The notes beneath the pieces were generated by a model. The model was not told where the DNA came from and ran no database searches. It saw only the letters and a list, made by a program, of their open reading frames with translations. From NCBI GenBank assembly GCA_900114405.1, contig FOSY01000010.1:1-64000 (forward strand): 64,000 bases of DNA, read 5' to 3'. The translations under genes and the position numbers were made by a program. Source of the stretch: Lachnospiraceae bacterium KH1T2. GTDB taxonomy: Bacteria; Bacillota; Clostridia; Lachnospirales; Lachnospiraceae. Shown in pieces: positions 25,568 through 34,105 of this stretch. Within the stretch, counting starts at the first letter, position 1; each line of letters starts with the position of its first letter.

Positions 25568-25881
25568 ACCGTCTTATTGATTCGTGCTTTTTTGTAGAAA
25601 AACGTACGGTTAACGGCAAAAAGTTGCTGATATGTGGAACAAGAAGATATATCCAGATTTTCGATTACGACTTCAACCGCTTGTGTGCATATAGTATCGT
25701 AGGTCGTTATGTAGACTGGTTTTATAACAGCAAGGATAATATGTATGTAATCACCAGCTCAATTATTCATGGTGCCGATGACCGCGGAATGATAGCAAAG
25801 GACAAGGTAAGAATGTACAAAATATCATTAAACAAAGCAATTTGTGTTGCGCCGGAGAGTCAAAATGATAAGGATAATTAA
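25568..25881 (+). pseudogene. 5'-truncated gene remnant
   Basis: After the Nudix stop codon a reading frame stays open without a credible start or ribosome site: FFVEKRTVNGKKLLICG, then RRYIQIFDYDFNRLCAY and VDWFYNSKDNMYVITSSI. It ends at 25881, overlapping the next small gene. The translated text looks like real protein (a beta-rich tail) rather than random frame, but its front is missing. The only possible in-frame start is an unsupported TTG at 25624. I do not recognise the family. It is best read as debris of a deleted gene at the edge of an accessory patch. Confidence 0.5.
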
Positions 25882-26053
25882 GATAACTATCGCAGTTATA
25901 GCGCTTTTGTTGATCATAATCGGGATATATATGATGATAAACGGATCACTGGAAATGTATCCTACAATCGAACAGCAGGAAAAAGTAAATATAACAGGAA
26001 CTGCGTTCGTCATTGTTGGGGTGATACTAGGAGTTATCGTAAAAAATCACTGA
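25865..26053 (+). CDS. Small two-helix membrane protein
   Basis: This 62-residue product (MIRIIKITIAVIALLLIIIG) has two hydrophobic segments, residues 3-22 and about 43-58, separated by a short polar loop with MYPTIEQQEKVNITG. The start at 25865 is behind CCGGAGAG with about six bases. The family is not recognised. It overlaps the end of the preceding gene remnant by 17 bases and is followed by a terminator, which suggests it is still expressed. Confidence 0.5.
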   Translation: MIRIIKITIAVIALLLIIIGIYMMINGSLEMYPTIEQQEKVNITGTAFVIVGVILGVIVKNH

Positions 26054-26077
26054 AGGATAGATATAAAGAGCGTGGGG

Positions 26078-26113
26078 AAAAGGCGTATTGTCGTGAGTGG
26101 CGATACGCCTTTT
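26078..26113 (+). terminator. Intrinsic terminator
   Basis: AAAAGGCGTAT pairs with ATACGCCTTTT; the A/T tract on both sides allows function on both strands. Confidence 0.75.
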
Positions 26114-26189
26114 GCTTAAGGAAGAATTTATTTATATGAAAGATCGTTAGACACAATAGAAATGCAAGATGAGAGAGGAGCGAGTGCGC

Positions 26190-27023
26190 TTGTTTGGTAT
26201 GAGTATTTTAAGGACTTTGAATAAATGGAAAAAGGCAATGATAATCATTGCTACAGCAACAGTTCTTTTTGGATGTGGAGAAAGAGAAGAAAATGAAGTA
26301 GTGACCGAAGCTGATAATAGTTCAGTTTCTACAGAAACAAGTACTGAAGATATTTTACAGGTAAATACTGAGAGTGTTGCCGAGACCGAAGAGGAATGGC
26401 AAGGGAGTGAAGATTTAGAAGAAGAGAATCAAAACGACAATGAATATAAATTGCCTGATTGGGAACAGTATGAAGATCAAATGAATGAGGAAGATAAGAA
26501 AGACTTTCAAGAGTATTTAGCTGTACTTGATAACAAAGAGAGTTTTTTAAGCTTTGAATGGGATGGTGAAAAAAACAGAACTTTCAATGAATATTTGGAA
26601 TCAATAGAGTCGAAATCGGAACCGGACATAGAAGGTGTGACTTTGGTGGATTTAGATGATCAGAATGGGAAAGAACTAGTTCTTCATATATATGAAGGTG
26701 GTGGAAACTATTTAATACTGACCCGAGATGATGAAAAATTTTATGGAACAAGCATGGGAGCGAGGTGCTTTGAAGAACTTCAAAAAGACGGAAAGTATTT
26801 GGGCGCCGGAGGTGCTGGAGATGCCTATTATTACACAATGAAAATTGATAGTAATGGTGTAGAAGAAATACCGATCGGCGAATTACATGGCGAAGAAAAA
26901 ACAGATGGATCTTATGGAGACAGGCTTGAAGTAAATGGAGAAGTAATCGAAGATGCACAGAAGTGGATTGAAGAAAACTATTCTGATCCTGTGGATTGGA
27001 TTCCAACAGATACAGGAGAATAA
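26190..27023 (+). CDS. Acidic lipoprotein of unknown function
   Basis: The 277-residue protein has a lipoprotein signal: KKAMIIIATATVLFGCGERE, with LFGC as lipobox. The next ~100 residues are low-complexity and strongly acidic, and the C-terminal half (about 140-270) looks globular, with SEPDIEGVTLVDLDDQNGKE and YLGAGGAGDAYYYTMKID. The phrase VDLDDQNGKEL is a pattern seen in small secreted proteins that read out a property from a beta-fold, but I cannot name a family. Start is uncertain: TTG 26190 has AGGAG at 9 bases; ATG 26169, GTG 26184 and ATG 26199 are in frame. AT-rich surroundings suggest acquired DNA. Confidence 0.6.
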   Translation: MFGMSILRTLNKWKKAMIIIATATVLFGCGEREENEVVTEADNSSVSTETSTEDILQVNTESVAETEEEWQGSEDLEEENQNDNEYKLPDWEQYEDQMNEEDKKDFQEYLAVLDNKESFLSFEWDGEKNRTFNEYLESIESKSEPDIEGVTLVDLDDQNGKELVLHIYEGGGNYLILTRDDEKFYGTSMGARCFEELQKDGKYLGAGGAGDAYYYTMKIDSNGVEEIPIGELHGEEKTDGSYGDRLEVNGEVIEDAQKWIEENYSDPVDWIPTDTGE

Positions 27024-27074
27024 TCTATGCCGGTCAGGTGTCCGGAAGGGACTTTCTCTGACTCACTGAGTATT

Positions 27075-27090
27075 TTATAAAAAACAGTTT
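27075..27090. repeat. 16-base direct repeat, copy 1
   Basis: TTATAAAAAACAGTTT occurs here and again at 27258-27273, with 183 bases from copy to copy. The segment between them ends in a large inverted repeat. The repeats may mark an insertion or a duplication. Confidence 0.6.
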
Positions 27091-27190
27091 TGGTACGATT
27101 GCTTGCGTCTATGTATGTAAAAATTATGAAAATTTGCCGATAAACTAATTGTGAAAATCTATAACCTCTAGTATTGCTGTTTTTAATTAG

Positions 27191-27256
27191 CTCGACTTAT
27201 TCTAATGATGTAAATCCTCTAATGGTGAGGGTTTGCATCATTAGAATTTAGTCGAG
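27191..27256. repeat. Large inverted repeat (about 29-base arms)
   Basis: The left arm begins CTCGACTTATTCTAATGATG at 27191 and runs to 27219. The right arm, 27227-27256, is nearly its complement and ends AATTTAGTCGAG; there are only a few mismatches around a short loop. No T run follows directly, so it is not a classic terminator; a miniature element or recombination site is possible. Confidence 0.7.
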
Positions 27257-27257
27257 A

Positions 27258-27273
27258 TTATAAAAAACAGTTT
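27258..27273. repeat. 16-base direct repeat, copy 2
   Basis: Second copy of TTATAAAAAACAGTTT, directly after the large inverted repeat and two bases before the first 105-base repeat unit. Confidence 0.6.
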
Positions 27274-27274
27274 A

Positions 27275-27379
27275 GTGTATTGACACGTTCTAAATTAAAC
27301 TAATGTCCTATCTTGAAATCGCCAGCATAAGGCTCATTCAAGCTATAACATAAGTTTAATTATGAATGTGCCAAAACAC
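27275..27379. repeat. 105-base MITE-like element, tandem copy 1
   Basis: The unit starts GTGTATTGACACGTTC and ends GAATGTGCCAAAACAC. These ends are imperfect inverted repeats of each other (16 positions, about four mismatches). It is repeated once more in tandem at 27381-27485 with a single base difference. It encodes no protein. Its ends match the palindrome at 17151-17196, so it is a dispersed element in this genome. Confidence 0.75.
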
Positions 27380-27380
27380 T

Positions 27381-27485
27381 GTGTATTGACACGTTCTAAA
27401 TTAAACTAATGTCCTATCTTGAAATCGCCAGCATAAGGCTCATTCAAGCTATGACATAAGTTTAATTATGAATGTGCCAAAACAC
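27381..27485. repeat. 105-base MITE-like element, tandem copy 2
   Basis: Same as copy 1 apart from one A-to-G change at the AGCTAT(A/G)ACATAAG site; separated from copy 1 by a single T. The chemoreceptor gene begins 49 bases later, so this copy occupies the region where its promoter would be expected. Confidence 0.75.
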
Positions 27486-27533
27486 ACTAGTATTTGCAAA
27501 GTACAAAGTACTTGCCTTTTAAGGGGGACAAAA

Positions 27534-29651
27534 ATGGGTGAAAGCAATATTAAAAGTGAAGGCAAAGTTAAGGCGGGCAAAATCCGAAAGACCAGTATTA
27601 AAACAAAGATTTTAGGAATAGTCATACCGGTAGTGGCTGTTTCGCTTATTGCAATGATGCTTATAAGTGTTAATGTAAGCCGCATATACCTCGGTAAGGA
27701 AGTGGATGAGAAGGTTTCGAATGCACTTGACGCAAATGTCAACAGTATTGACAGCGAGCTTAAATTAGTCAGGAGCACAGCTTTGAACATATCTAAGTTT
27801 GTGTCTGCGACATATAAGACTACTGATATGTCTGAGTACAAAGCTGCTGTATCGAAGCTGATTGAGGGCAATGAAATGGTCAGCGGAGCCGGTCTTTGGT
27901 TTGAACCAAACGTATTTGATGCTAATGAAAAGTACATGGGACCATATTGGTATAAAGATGGCAGTACTATAGCAGAAACATATGATTATAGTAATGCTGA
28001 GTATGATTATTTTTCACAGGAATACTATAAAAATGCAAAGGCTATGACATCTGTCGAGGCAGTGATCACTGACCCATACTATGACGAAACGAGCGCATCG
28101 ATCATGGCTACGTGTTCGGCACCGATCGTTGATCTAAACTCAGGTGAATTTATCGGCTGTGTTACTGTTGATATTGGTCTTGCAAATATCTCACAGGCAA
28201 TGTCGGAAGTAAAGATAGGAAAGAGCGGAATAGCAATCCTTACGACGGCAAATGGTCTCTATATTTACGATTCTGATAATACTAAGGCAGAGAATAGCCA
28301 AAATATAACAGAAGATGCGAATACGAGTCTGGCAGAAGCTGGAAAGGAAGCAATCAATTCAGAAAACAACGGCATAAGTTCTTTTATGGAAAATGGTACA
28401 AAGTATCAGTTTTACTATGAAAGAATACCGTATGTAAATTGGATATTATGCATCAGGATGCTTGAAAGCGAGAAAACAGAAGTTGTTACTGTACTTGGAA
28501 AGAGGATGCTCATCGTACTTGTGATCGCATTGATAGCATGTCTTTTGACTATACATTTGATCGTAACTCGTATAGTTAAGAGCATAATTAAAGTTGAGAA
28601 ATTTGCTTCTGTAGTTGCATCAGGTGACTATACGGGAAATGCGCTGAATTCTAAACGGACAGATGAGATGGGAAGCATGGCGCAAGCTCTTGATACCATG
28701 TTTACGAGCAATAAGGAGATAATAGGAAAGATTGCAGGAAGCTCTGAAGAGATTAATGATGCAAGTTCTAAGCTTAATTCTGTAGCAGTGAATTTGAGTA
28801 CAGAGTTTGATGGTATCCGTGGTAATCTTACAAATATGAATGATGCTATCATGAGTATGAGCTCTGCAACAGAAGAGGTAAATGCGTCAGTTGAAGAAAT
28901 AAATGCTTCGATTCAGACACTTGCTGAGGAAACCCAGCAGACAAGTGAAAATGCATCGAATGTTGCTAAGCGTGCTGTGGATGTAGAAGAGAGAAGCCGT
29001 GAAGCTTATGACAGTGCTTCAAGGATAGCAGATGAGAGAGGAAGAGAACTGGAAAGCGCAGCTGCACAGGTGAATGTTGTTGACAAGATTGGAAATCTGG
29101 CAAATACAATAGCTGAAGTAGCGGATCAGATAAATCTTCTTTCGCTTAATGCTTCGATAGAGGCTGCAAGAGCCGGTGAACATGGTAAGGGATTTGCAGT
29201 TGTTGCAACTGAGATCAATAAACTTGCTACTCAGACGGGAGAAGCAGTTGAAGAAATCCAGAATACCGTAAGCGGCGTACAGGATGCTTTCCTTTCACTT
29301 TCAGGAAGTTCTAAGGAATTGCTTTCATTTGTGCAGGATACAGTTTCTAATGACTATGAGTACTTTATGGGAATAGGCAAGCAGTATGGTGAGGATGCCG
29401 CAGCCTTCGGAAGAGCGTCAGGAAAGATAGATGCGATGGTCGAGACTATCAGACACTCTATAAATGAAGTAAGTTCGGCGATAGAAAATATCGCAGAATC
29501 TTCAGCGGATTCAGCAGAGCAGAGTACTGAGGTTGCAGATTCTATAACAAGTGTATCGAATGCGGTAGATGAGGTTAATACGATGGCTTCGGCTCAGGAA
29601 AATATTGCAGCAGAGATGGACAGCATTGTGCATAGATTTAAGCTTTCATAA
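27534..29651 (+). CDS. Methyl-accepting chemotaxis protein with dCACHE sensor
   Basis: This 705-residue chemoreceptor has a transmembrane helix (about residues 24-46), a large extracellular double-Cache ligand domain (about 50-310, with [20 protein letters not shown] and [19 protein letters not shown]), and a second helix near 325-350. A HAMP segment and a cytoplasmic signalling domain (about 430-705) follow. The kinase-control tip is readable as [25 protein letters not shown]. dCACHE domains commonly bind amino acids or similar small molecules. The ATG at 27534 follows AAGGGGG. No other chemotaxis gene is near, but a PilZ gene follows, suggesting a motility context. Confidence 0.9.
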   Translation: MGESNIKSEGKVKAGKIRKTSIKTKILGIVIPVVAVSLIAMMLISVNVSRIYLGKEVDEKVSNALDANVNSIDSELKLVRSTALNISKFVSATYKTTDMSEYKAAVSKLIEGNEMVSGAGLWFEPNVFDANEKYMGPYWYKDGSTIAETYDYSNAEYDYFSQEYYKNAKAMTSVEAVITDPYYDETSASIMATCSAPIVDLNSGEFIGCVTVDIGLANISQAMSEVKIGKSGIAILTTANGLYIYDSDNTKAENSQNITEDANTSLAEAGKEAINSENNGISSFMENGTKYQFYYERIPYVNWILCIRMLESEKTEVVTVLGKRMLIVLVIALIACLLTIHLIVTRIVKSIIKVEKFASVVASGDYTGNALNSKRTDEMGSMAQALDTMFTSNKEIIGKIAGSSEEINDASSKLNSVAVNLSTEFDGIRGNLTNMNDAIMSMSSATEEVNASVEEINASIQTLAEETQQTSENASNVAKRAVDVEERSREAYDSASRIADERGRELESAAAQVNVVDKIGNLANTIAEVADQINLLSLNASIEAARAGEHGKGFAVVATEINKLATQTGEAVEEIQNTVSGVQDAFLSLSGSSKELLSFVQDTVSNDYEYFMGIGKQYGEDAAAFGRASGKIDAMVETIRHSINEVSSAIENIAESSADSAEQSTEVADSITSVSNAVDEVNTMASAQENIAAEMDSIVHRFKLS

Positions 29652-29743
29652 TATGTTTGACTGTCAATTAATGGTCGGGTATTATGTATATAGGCACTTT
29701 TTATGCCAAAAGGGTTATGTTTTTGAGAGGAGATTTATCTGAT

Positions 29744-30100
29744 ATGCCTAATGGAGAAGAGAGAAGAAAAGCTCGTCGCATGGATCTTGATGTTCGCGTG
29801 ACGTTGAGCAGAGTGGATAATAGTGAGGGAGATATTTCAGTTGAAGTTCTTGATATTTCAAGAGCGGGGATTGGATTTTTCTGCACGAAAGAGTTGGTTA
29901 ATGGAGCTGTTTATAAGTCTGATATTAAGATTTGGACAGGCGATATCATAACAGCATTTATAAATATTGTGCGTGTTGGACGTCAGGAGAATGGAAATAT
30001 CTACGGAGGAATTTTCGTAGGAATGCCTGAAGCTGACTGGTGTCGAATCGGAGTTTATGAGACATTTCAGGACTATGATGACCACGGAATGAAGAATTGA
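29744..30100 (+). CDS. PilZ-domain protein (c-di-GMP receptor)
   Basis: This 118-residue protein is essentially one PilZ domain. The c-di-GMP-binding RxxxR lies at the start (EERRKARRMDLDVRV) and the second motif D-x-S-x-x-G is DISRAGIGF near residue 45. Such proteins read the second messenger and control motility or surface traits. GAGAGGAGA precedes ATG 29744 by 11 bases; two earlier in-frame ATG codons (29684, 29717) lack a better site. The gene lies 92 bases after the chemoreceptor and probably shares its transcript. Its stop codon is the first base pairs of a folded element. Confidence 0.82.
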   Translation: MPNGEERRKARRMDLDVRVTLSRVDNSEGDISVEVLDISRAGIGFFCTKELVNGAVYKSDIKIWTGDIITAFINIVRVGRQENGNIYGGIFVGMPEADWCRIGVYETFQDYDDHGMKN

Positions 30101-30193
30101 ACGCAGAGTAAGCAATCTCCCGATCCAAATGCGTTAGCATTAAGCGGGGATATAGCTTACTTGTGTCAGAAGGTACGAAGTACCTCTGCGTTC
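30099..30193. other. Branched stem-loop element (structured RNA or REP-like repeat)
   Basis: GAACGCAGAG (30099-30108) pairs with CTCTGCGTTC (30184-30193). Inside are an outer TAAGC/GCTTA stem extended by ATCTCCC with GGGGATAT, capped by AATGC-GTTA-GCATT, and a separate hairpin GGTAC-GAA-GTACC. The result is a three-way junction. No known riboswitch was recognised. The following AGCGAAGCGGAGTGCGAATG looks like interspersed-repeat sequence of this bacterial group, so a mobile palindromic repeat is as likely as a regulatory RNA. Confidence 0.5.
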
Positions 30194-30241
30194 ATGAGCA
30201 TGTAGCGAAGCGGAGTGCGAATGTCCGATTTATTATGATGA

Positions 30242-30276
30242 AAAAGCTGTGAAGATGATATGTCTTCACAGCTTTT
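30242..30276. terminator. Bidirectional terminator between PilZ gene and lrgB
   Basis: AAAAGCTGTGAAGA pairs perfectly with TCTTCACAGCTTTT around a 7-base loop; A and T tracts at both ends serve the two converging genes. Confidence 0.88.
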
Positions 30277-30289
30277 ACTATATTAAAAC

Positions 30290-30982
30290 TTAAAGAAATA
30301 TAGAATAGATTGAAGCACCGATAACTGTAAGGAGTCCGGCTACTGCTATTGAAAGGCTGCTCATTGCACCTTCTATCTGACCCATTTCCATAGCTTTGGC
30401 TGTTCCTATAGCGTGTGAAGATGAACCTATGGCAATACCTTTTGCGATTGGCTCTTCGATATGGAAAATCTTGCAGACAGGCTCGGCAATGATGTTTCCG
30501 AGCACACCTGTTATTATGATAACTGCAACAGTGATAGTAACGTATCCGCCAAGCTCTTCAGAAACGCCCATTCCAATGGCTGTTGTGATAGACTTTGGAA
30601 GGAGTGTAACATATTCTTTGTGAGAAAGATTCATGATAAGAGCACATACAAAAACTGTTGTAAGGCTTGTGATAACACCGGAAATAATTCCGACTGCAAT
30701 CGCTTTGAAATTGCTCTTAAGGAGCTCAAACTGCTCGTAAAGAGGGATTGCAAGGCACACAGTAGCAGGTGTGAGCAGATAGCTTAAATATTTAGCGCCT
30801 TCATTATATTTTTCGTATTCGATATCGCCGGCTGCAAGTAATGCTATTGTAAAAAGGATAGAAATAAGCAGCGGGTTAAGAATTGCAAGTTTGAGCTTGC
30901 GCTTAAGGAAAGCGCCGACCGCATATGCGATAAGACTGATTGTTACACCTGCAAATGTCGAAGTAGTAAATATGTCACTCAT
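30290..30982 (-). CDS. lrgB: LrgB-family murein hydrolase/antiholin-associated membrane protein
   Basis: The 230-residue integral membrane protein has about seven helices and the family core FKAIAVGIISGVITSLTTVF, LLPKSITTAIGMGVSEELGG and GIAIGSSSHAIGTAKAMEMG. LrgB/CidB proteins work with a small LrgA/CidA partner in control of autolysis or in pyruvate and central-metabolite transport. The ATG overlaps the stop codon of lrgA (TAATG), so translation is coupled. Confidence 0.9.
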   Translation of the reverse strand: MSDIFTTSTFAGVTISLIAYAVGAFLKRKLKLAILNPLLISILFTIALLAAGDIEYEKYNEGAKYLSYLLTPATVCLAIPLYEQFELLKSNFKAIAVGIISGVITSLTTVFVCALIMNLSHKEYVTLLPKSITTAIGMGVSEELGGYVTITVAVIIITGVLGNIIAEPVCKIFHIEEPIAKGIAIGSSSHAIGTAKAMEMGQIEGAMSSLSIAVAGLLTVIGASIYSIFL

Positions 30983-31344
30983 TATTTTTTATCTCCTTTG
31001 TTTCCGATTCTGATAACTGCCTGTGTTATACGTCCGCTGAAAATCATAACAGTAAGAGATGTAACCACAGTAATGACAGCAACTTTAACAAGCATAGGCT
31101 GTAAAACGCCCCATGATTCCAAAAGTCCGACACCTGCAGGAATAAACATGACAGGCATTATCTCTATTAAAAATGTTCCGGTCTCTTTAACGGCTTCAAG
31201 CTTCAAAACGCCTGTAAGCAAAAGAATAAAGAGAAGGATCATACCATATATGCTTGATGGTACAGGTAAAGGAAGAAACATCTTCAAAAGTTCGCCGATG
31301 AACGAAATGGTTAGTATAATTAGAAACTGTCTTAAGTACTTCAC
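30982..31344 (-). CDS. lrgA: LrgA/CidA-family holin-like protein
   Basis: This 120-residue protein has four transmembrane segments with the family pattern FIGELLKMFLPLPVPSSIYG followed by MILLFILLLTG, and then MPVMFIPAGVGLLESW. It is the small partner of LrgB. The GTG start at 31344 follows AAGGAG with 8-base spacing. A TTGATT-N16-TATAAA promoter with a palindrome in its spacer lies upstream at 31399-31426. Confidence 0.88.
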   Translation of the reverse strand: MKYLRQFLIILTISFIGELLKMFLPLPVPSSIYGMILLFILLLTGVLKLEAVKETGTFLIEIMPVMFIPAGVGLLESWGVLQPMLVKVAVITVVTSLTVMIFSGRITQAVIRIGNKGDKK

Positions 31345-31398
31345 TTTTTGCTCCTTATTAATATAAAATACTTATTAATATAAATTATATGAGTATAT

Positions 31399-31426
31399 TT
31401 TATAGCAAAATGGTCAGACCAATCAA
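31399..31426 (-). promoter_or_regulatory. lrgAB promoter with spacer palindrome
   Basis: On the minus strand TTGATT (31421-31426) and TATAAA (31399-31404) are 16 bases apart. The spacer holds TGGTC-A-GACCA (31411-31421), a perfect 11-base inverted repeat well placed to bind a regulator. The rest of 31345-31663 is AT-rich with two TTATTAATATAAA copies near lrgA and no gene; the start of the peptidase transcript is not clear. Confidence 0.5.
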
Positions 31427-31663
31427 TATAAAATTGCGTTAAAAGCTTGATTTCGTTACGTTTGGTGGATTGTGACTATAGAGAAGAAAACAGATTGTAC
31501 AAAATGACGGAAATGTTGAATTAAATTTGTAAAGTATTAAAAAAATATATGATTATATAAATTTTAAGAATACAAAAAACTTAAAACTTTAAATTTTTTG
31601 TATGTGGTGTACAATAAACTAATGATGTCGCAACGATAATGACCGTGAATTAAGGAGGTAAAC

Positions 31664-32737
31664 GTGGAAGACAAAATTAGCAGAGTACTTAAAAATATGA
31701 AAGAAGCAGGACTTTCTCAGCTTATAGTAGCTGATCCTAAGAGCATTCGATACCTTACAGGTGTTTACGTAGATCCATATGAAAGATTATTTGCGCTTTT
31801 AGTAAAAGCCGATGGAAAACATGTGCTTTTCCTGAATAATCTTTTCACGATATCAGAAACAGATATTGAGAAGGTTTGGTACAGTGATACCGATGATTCT
31901 ATTGGTATGATAGCAGAGCATCTTGATGATGGAAGACTTGGAATTGATAAAGTCTGGGCAGCAAGATTTCTGATACCTCTTATGGAGCGATGCAGAAATA
32001 TCCAGGTGGAGCTTGGCTCAGACTGTGTGGATGACTGCAGAGCTATTAAGGATGATAAAGAAATAGAGCTTATGAAGAAGGCTTCTGAGATAAATGATAA
32101 AGTCGTTCATGATGCCTATGAATATATCAAGGTTGGAATGACTGAAAAAGAAGTTGCTGAGTTTATTAATAAGCATTTCGTAGAAGAAGGTGCTGAAGGT
32201 CCTAGCTTTACGACTATAGTTTCTTTTGGTGCTAATGGTGCAGATCCACATCATGAACCGGATGGAACTGTGCTTAAAGAGGGAGATGCTATCGTGATAG
32301 ATCAGGGCTGCTATTATAAAGGCTATGCCTCTGACATGACAAGAAGTTCGATATGCGGAGAGCCTTCTGACCCTGACTATGCAAAGGTTCATGATCTTGT
32401 AAGAGAAGCAAATGAGAAAGCTGAGAGCATCATTAAGCCGGGAGTGAGACTTTGCGATATAGATGCAGCTGCGAGAGATATGATAACCGAGGCTGGATAT
32501 GGCCCGTATTTTAATCACCGTCTGGGACATTTTATCGGTCAGACAGATCATGAAAAGGGCGATGTAAGCAGTGCTAATACTGATACTGTAAAGCCGGGAA
32601 TGATCTTTTCTATCGAGCCTGGAATCTATCTTCCGGGAAGATTTGGAGTTCGTGTGGAAGATCTGGTGCTTGTTACCGAAGATGGGTGTGAAATCCTGAA
32701 TCATGAAGATAAGCACTGGAAATCAGTAGGAGTTTGA
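31664..32737 (+). CDS. Xaa-Pro peptidase, M24 family
   Basis: The 357-residue cytoplasmic metallopeptidase has an N-terminal creatinase-like domain (1-125) and a C-terminal pita-bread domain. The five metal ligands are seen in order: DQGCYYKGYASDMTRS (two aspartates), HRLGHFIGQTDHEKGD (histidine), SIEPGIYLPG (glutamate) and VRVEDLVLV (glutamate). It should remove residues N-terminal to proline. GTG 31664 follows AAGGAGG with good spacing. It is a single gene closed by a terminator. Confidence 0.9.
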   Translation: MEDKISRVLKNMKEAGLSQLIVADPKSIRYLTGVYVDPYERLFALLVKADGKHVLFLNNLFTISETDIEKVWYSDTDDSIGMIAEHLDDGRLGIDKVWAARFLIPLMERCRNIQVELGSDCVDDCRAIKDDKEIELMKKASEINDKVVHDAYEYIKVGMTEKEVAEFINKHFVEEGAEGPSFTTIVSFGANGADPHHEPDGTVLKEGDAIVIDQGCYYKGYASDMTRSSICGEPSDPDYAKVHDLVREANEKAESIIKPGVRLCDIDAAARDMITEAGYGPYFNHRLGHFIGQTDHEKGDVSSANTDTVKPGMIFSIEPGIYLPGRFGVRVEDLVLVTEDGCEILNHEDKHWKSVGV

Positions 32738-32765
32738 ATGAACTGCATAAAGTGATAAATATAGG

Positions 32766-32796
32766 AAGAACCTGCCGTAAATGACAGGTTCTTTTT
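32766..32796 (+). terminator. Intrinsic terminator after the peptidase gene
   Basis: AAGAACCTG pairs with CAGGTTCTT around a ten-base loop, followed by TTT and a T-rich run. Confidence 0.82.
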
Positions 32797-32799
32797 CTT

Positions 32800-34089
32800 T
32801 TATTTAAGAGAAGCAAGATCGTCAAAGAATTCAGGATATGAAATGGCGACACATTCTGAGTCGAGGATCTCGGTCGGTTCAGAGTCACTGCTTATGAGAG
32901 CTGCCACAGCAAAACTCATAGCGATACGGTGGTCTTTTGCTGTGTTGATCACTGCATGGTGGAGGGGAGTTTTTCCTCTTATAATCATTCCATCATCTGT
33001 CGCAGAAGCATCTGCGCCCATGGCGTTTAGATTGTTTACGGTGAGATCGATCCTGTTTGACTCCTTCACTTTGAGCTCTTCGGCATCGGCTATGACTGTA
33101 GTGCCTTCTGCCTGAGACGCAACTACTGCTATGAGAGGAAGCTCGTCGATGAGGGTTGGGATTATGTCTCCTTTTATGGTGCATGCCTTTAATTCTGAAG
33201 TTTTCACAAGTATGTCAGCTACTTTTTCTCCGGCGGCTTCACGTTCATCAAGAAGAGTGATATTGGCATTCATATTCTTAAATACTTCGATGAGTCCGGC
33301 GCGTGTCGGGTTGATTCCTACATTTTTTACGAGAACTTCGGAATCAGGGGTGATGAGTGCAGCGCCTATAAAGTAGGCGGCAGAAGAAATATCACCCGGA
33401 ACGCTGATACGCTGCCCGTGAAGGGTTTTGCCCGGAGTTATAATCGCAGTTGGTGAATCTGCTGTTCCGGCGGATATATCTGCACCAAAGGATTTTAGCA
33501 TGAGCTCGGTGTGATTTCTTGAAAGTGATGGCTCGGTGACACTTACAGAACCATCTGCATAGAGACCTGCCAGTAAGAGAGCGGATTTTACCTGAGCAGA
33601 TGCTATATTAATCCTGATATCTGCGCCATGCAGTGGTTGGGGCTCTATTTCAAGCGGTGCGCAGCCATTATCTTTTACGGAGCGGATAGAAGCACCAAGC
33701 TTTGAAAGTGGCTCGATGACCCTTTTCATAGGGCGCTTTTGTATGGACTCATCACCGGTAAGCGCTGTTGGAAATTTTTGACCGGAGAGTATGCCGGATA
33801 AAATGCGTGTGGTTGTACCGGAATTTCCACAGTCTATGATGTGCTCCGGTTTTGAAAGACCATTGAGCCCCTTGCCGTGAACTACGAGCGTTTCACCGTT
33901 TTCCTCGATATCTATCCCCATGGCGCGAAATGCGTTCATTGTAGATATGCAGTCGGCACTCTTTAAGAAACCTGTAATGATCGTGTCACCTTCGGCAAGT
34001 GAGCCAAGCATTATAGAGCGGTGAGAGATAGATTTGTCGCCGGGAACATTGATTTCTCCTCTAAGTGAATTTGTCTTTGATATCTTCAT
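32800..34089 (-). CDS. aroA: 3-phosphoshikimate 1-carboxyvinyltransferase (EPSP synthase)
   Basis: This 429-residue enzyme of the shikimate pathway joins shikimate 3-phosphate and phosphoenolpyruvate. Landmarks are GEINVPGDKSISHRSIMLGS at the start, IDCGNSGTTTRILSGIL near residue 85, SAQVKSALLLAGLYA near 165 and the C-terminal KESNRIDLTVNNLNAMGA with KDHRIAMSFAVAAL. It lies 16 bases after tyrA on the same strand, so the two form an aromatic-amino-acid operon. A GAGG site precedes the ATG. Confidence 0.95.
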   Translation of the reverse strand: MKISKTNSLRGEINVPGDKSISHRSIMLGSLAEGDTIITGFLKSADCISTMNAFRAMGIDIEENGETLVVHGKGLNGLSKPEHIIDCGNSGTTTRILSGILSGQKFPTALTGDESIQKRPMKRVIEPLSKLGASIRSVKDNGCAPLEIEPQPLHGADIRINIASAQVKSALLLAGLYADGSVSVTEPSLSRNHTELMLKSFGADISAGTADSPTAIITPGKTLHGQRISVPGDISSAAYFIGAALITPDSEVLVKNVGINPTRAGLIEVFKNMNANITLLDEREAAGEKVADILVKTSELKACTIKGDIIPTLIDELPLIAVVASQAEGTTVIADAEELKVKESNRIDLTVNNLNAMGADASATDDGMIIRGKTPLHHAVINTAKDHRIAMSFAVAALISSDSEPTEILDSECVAISYPEFFDDLASLK

Positions 34090-34105
34090 AAAAACCTCGT
34101 CAAAA

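Noticed and set aside
27275..27485. CRISPR array
   Set aside because: There are only two 105-base units separated by one base, with no short repeats and spacers and no cas genes.
30099..30193. c-di-GMP riboswitch near the PilZ and chemoreceptor genes
   Set aside because: The conserved cores of the known c-di-GMP-I and -II classes are not present, and the element follows the gene rather than leading one.
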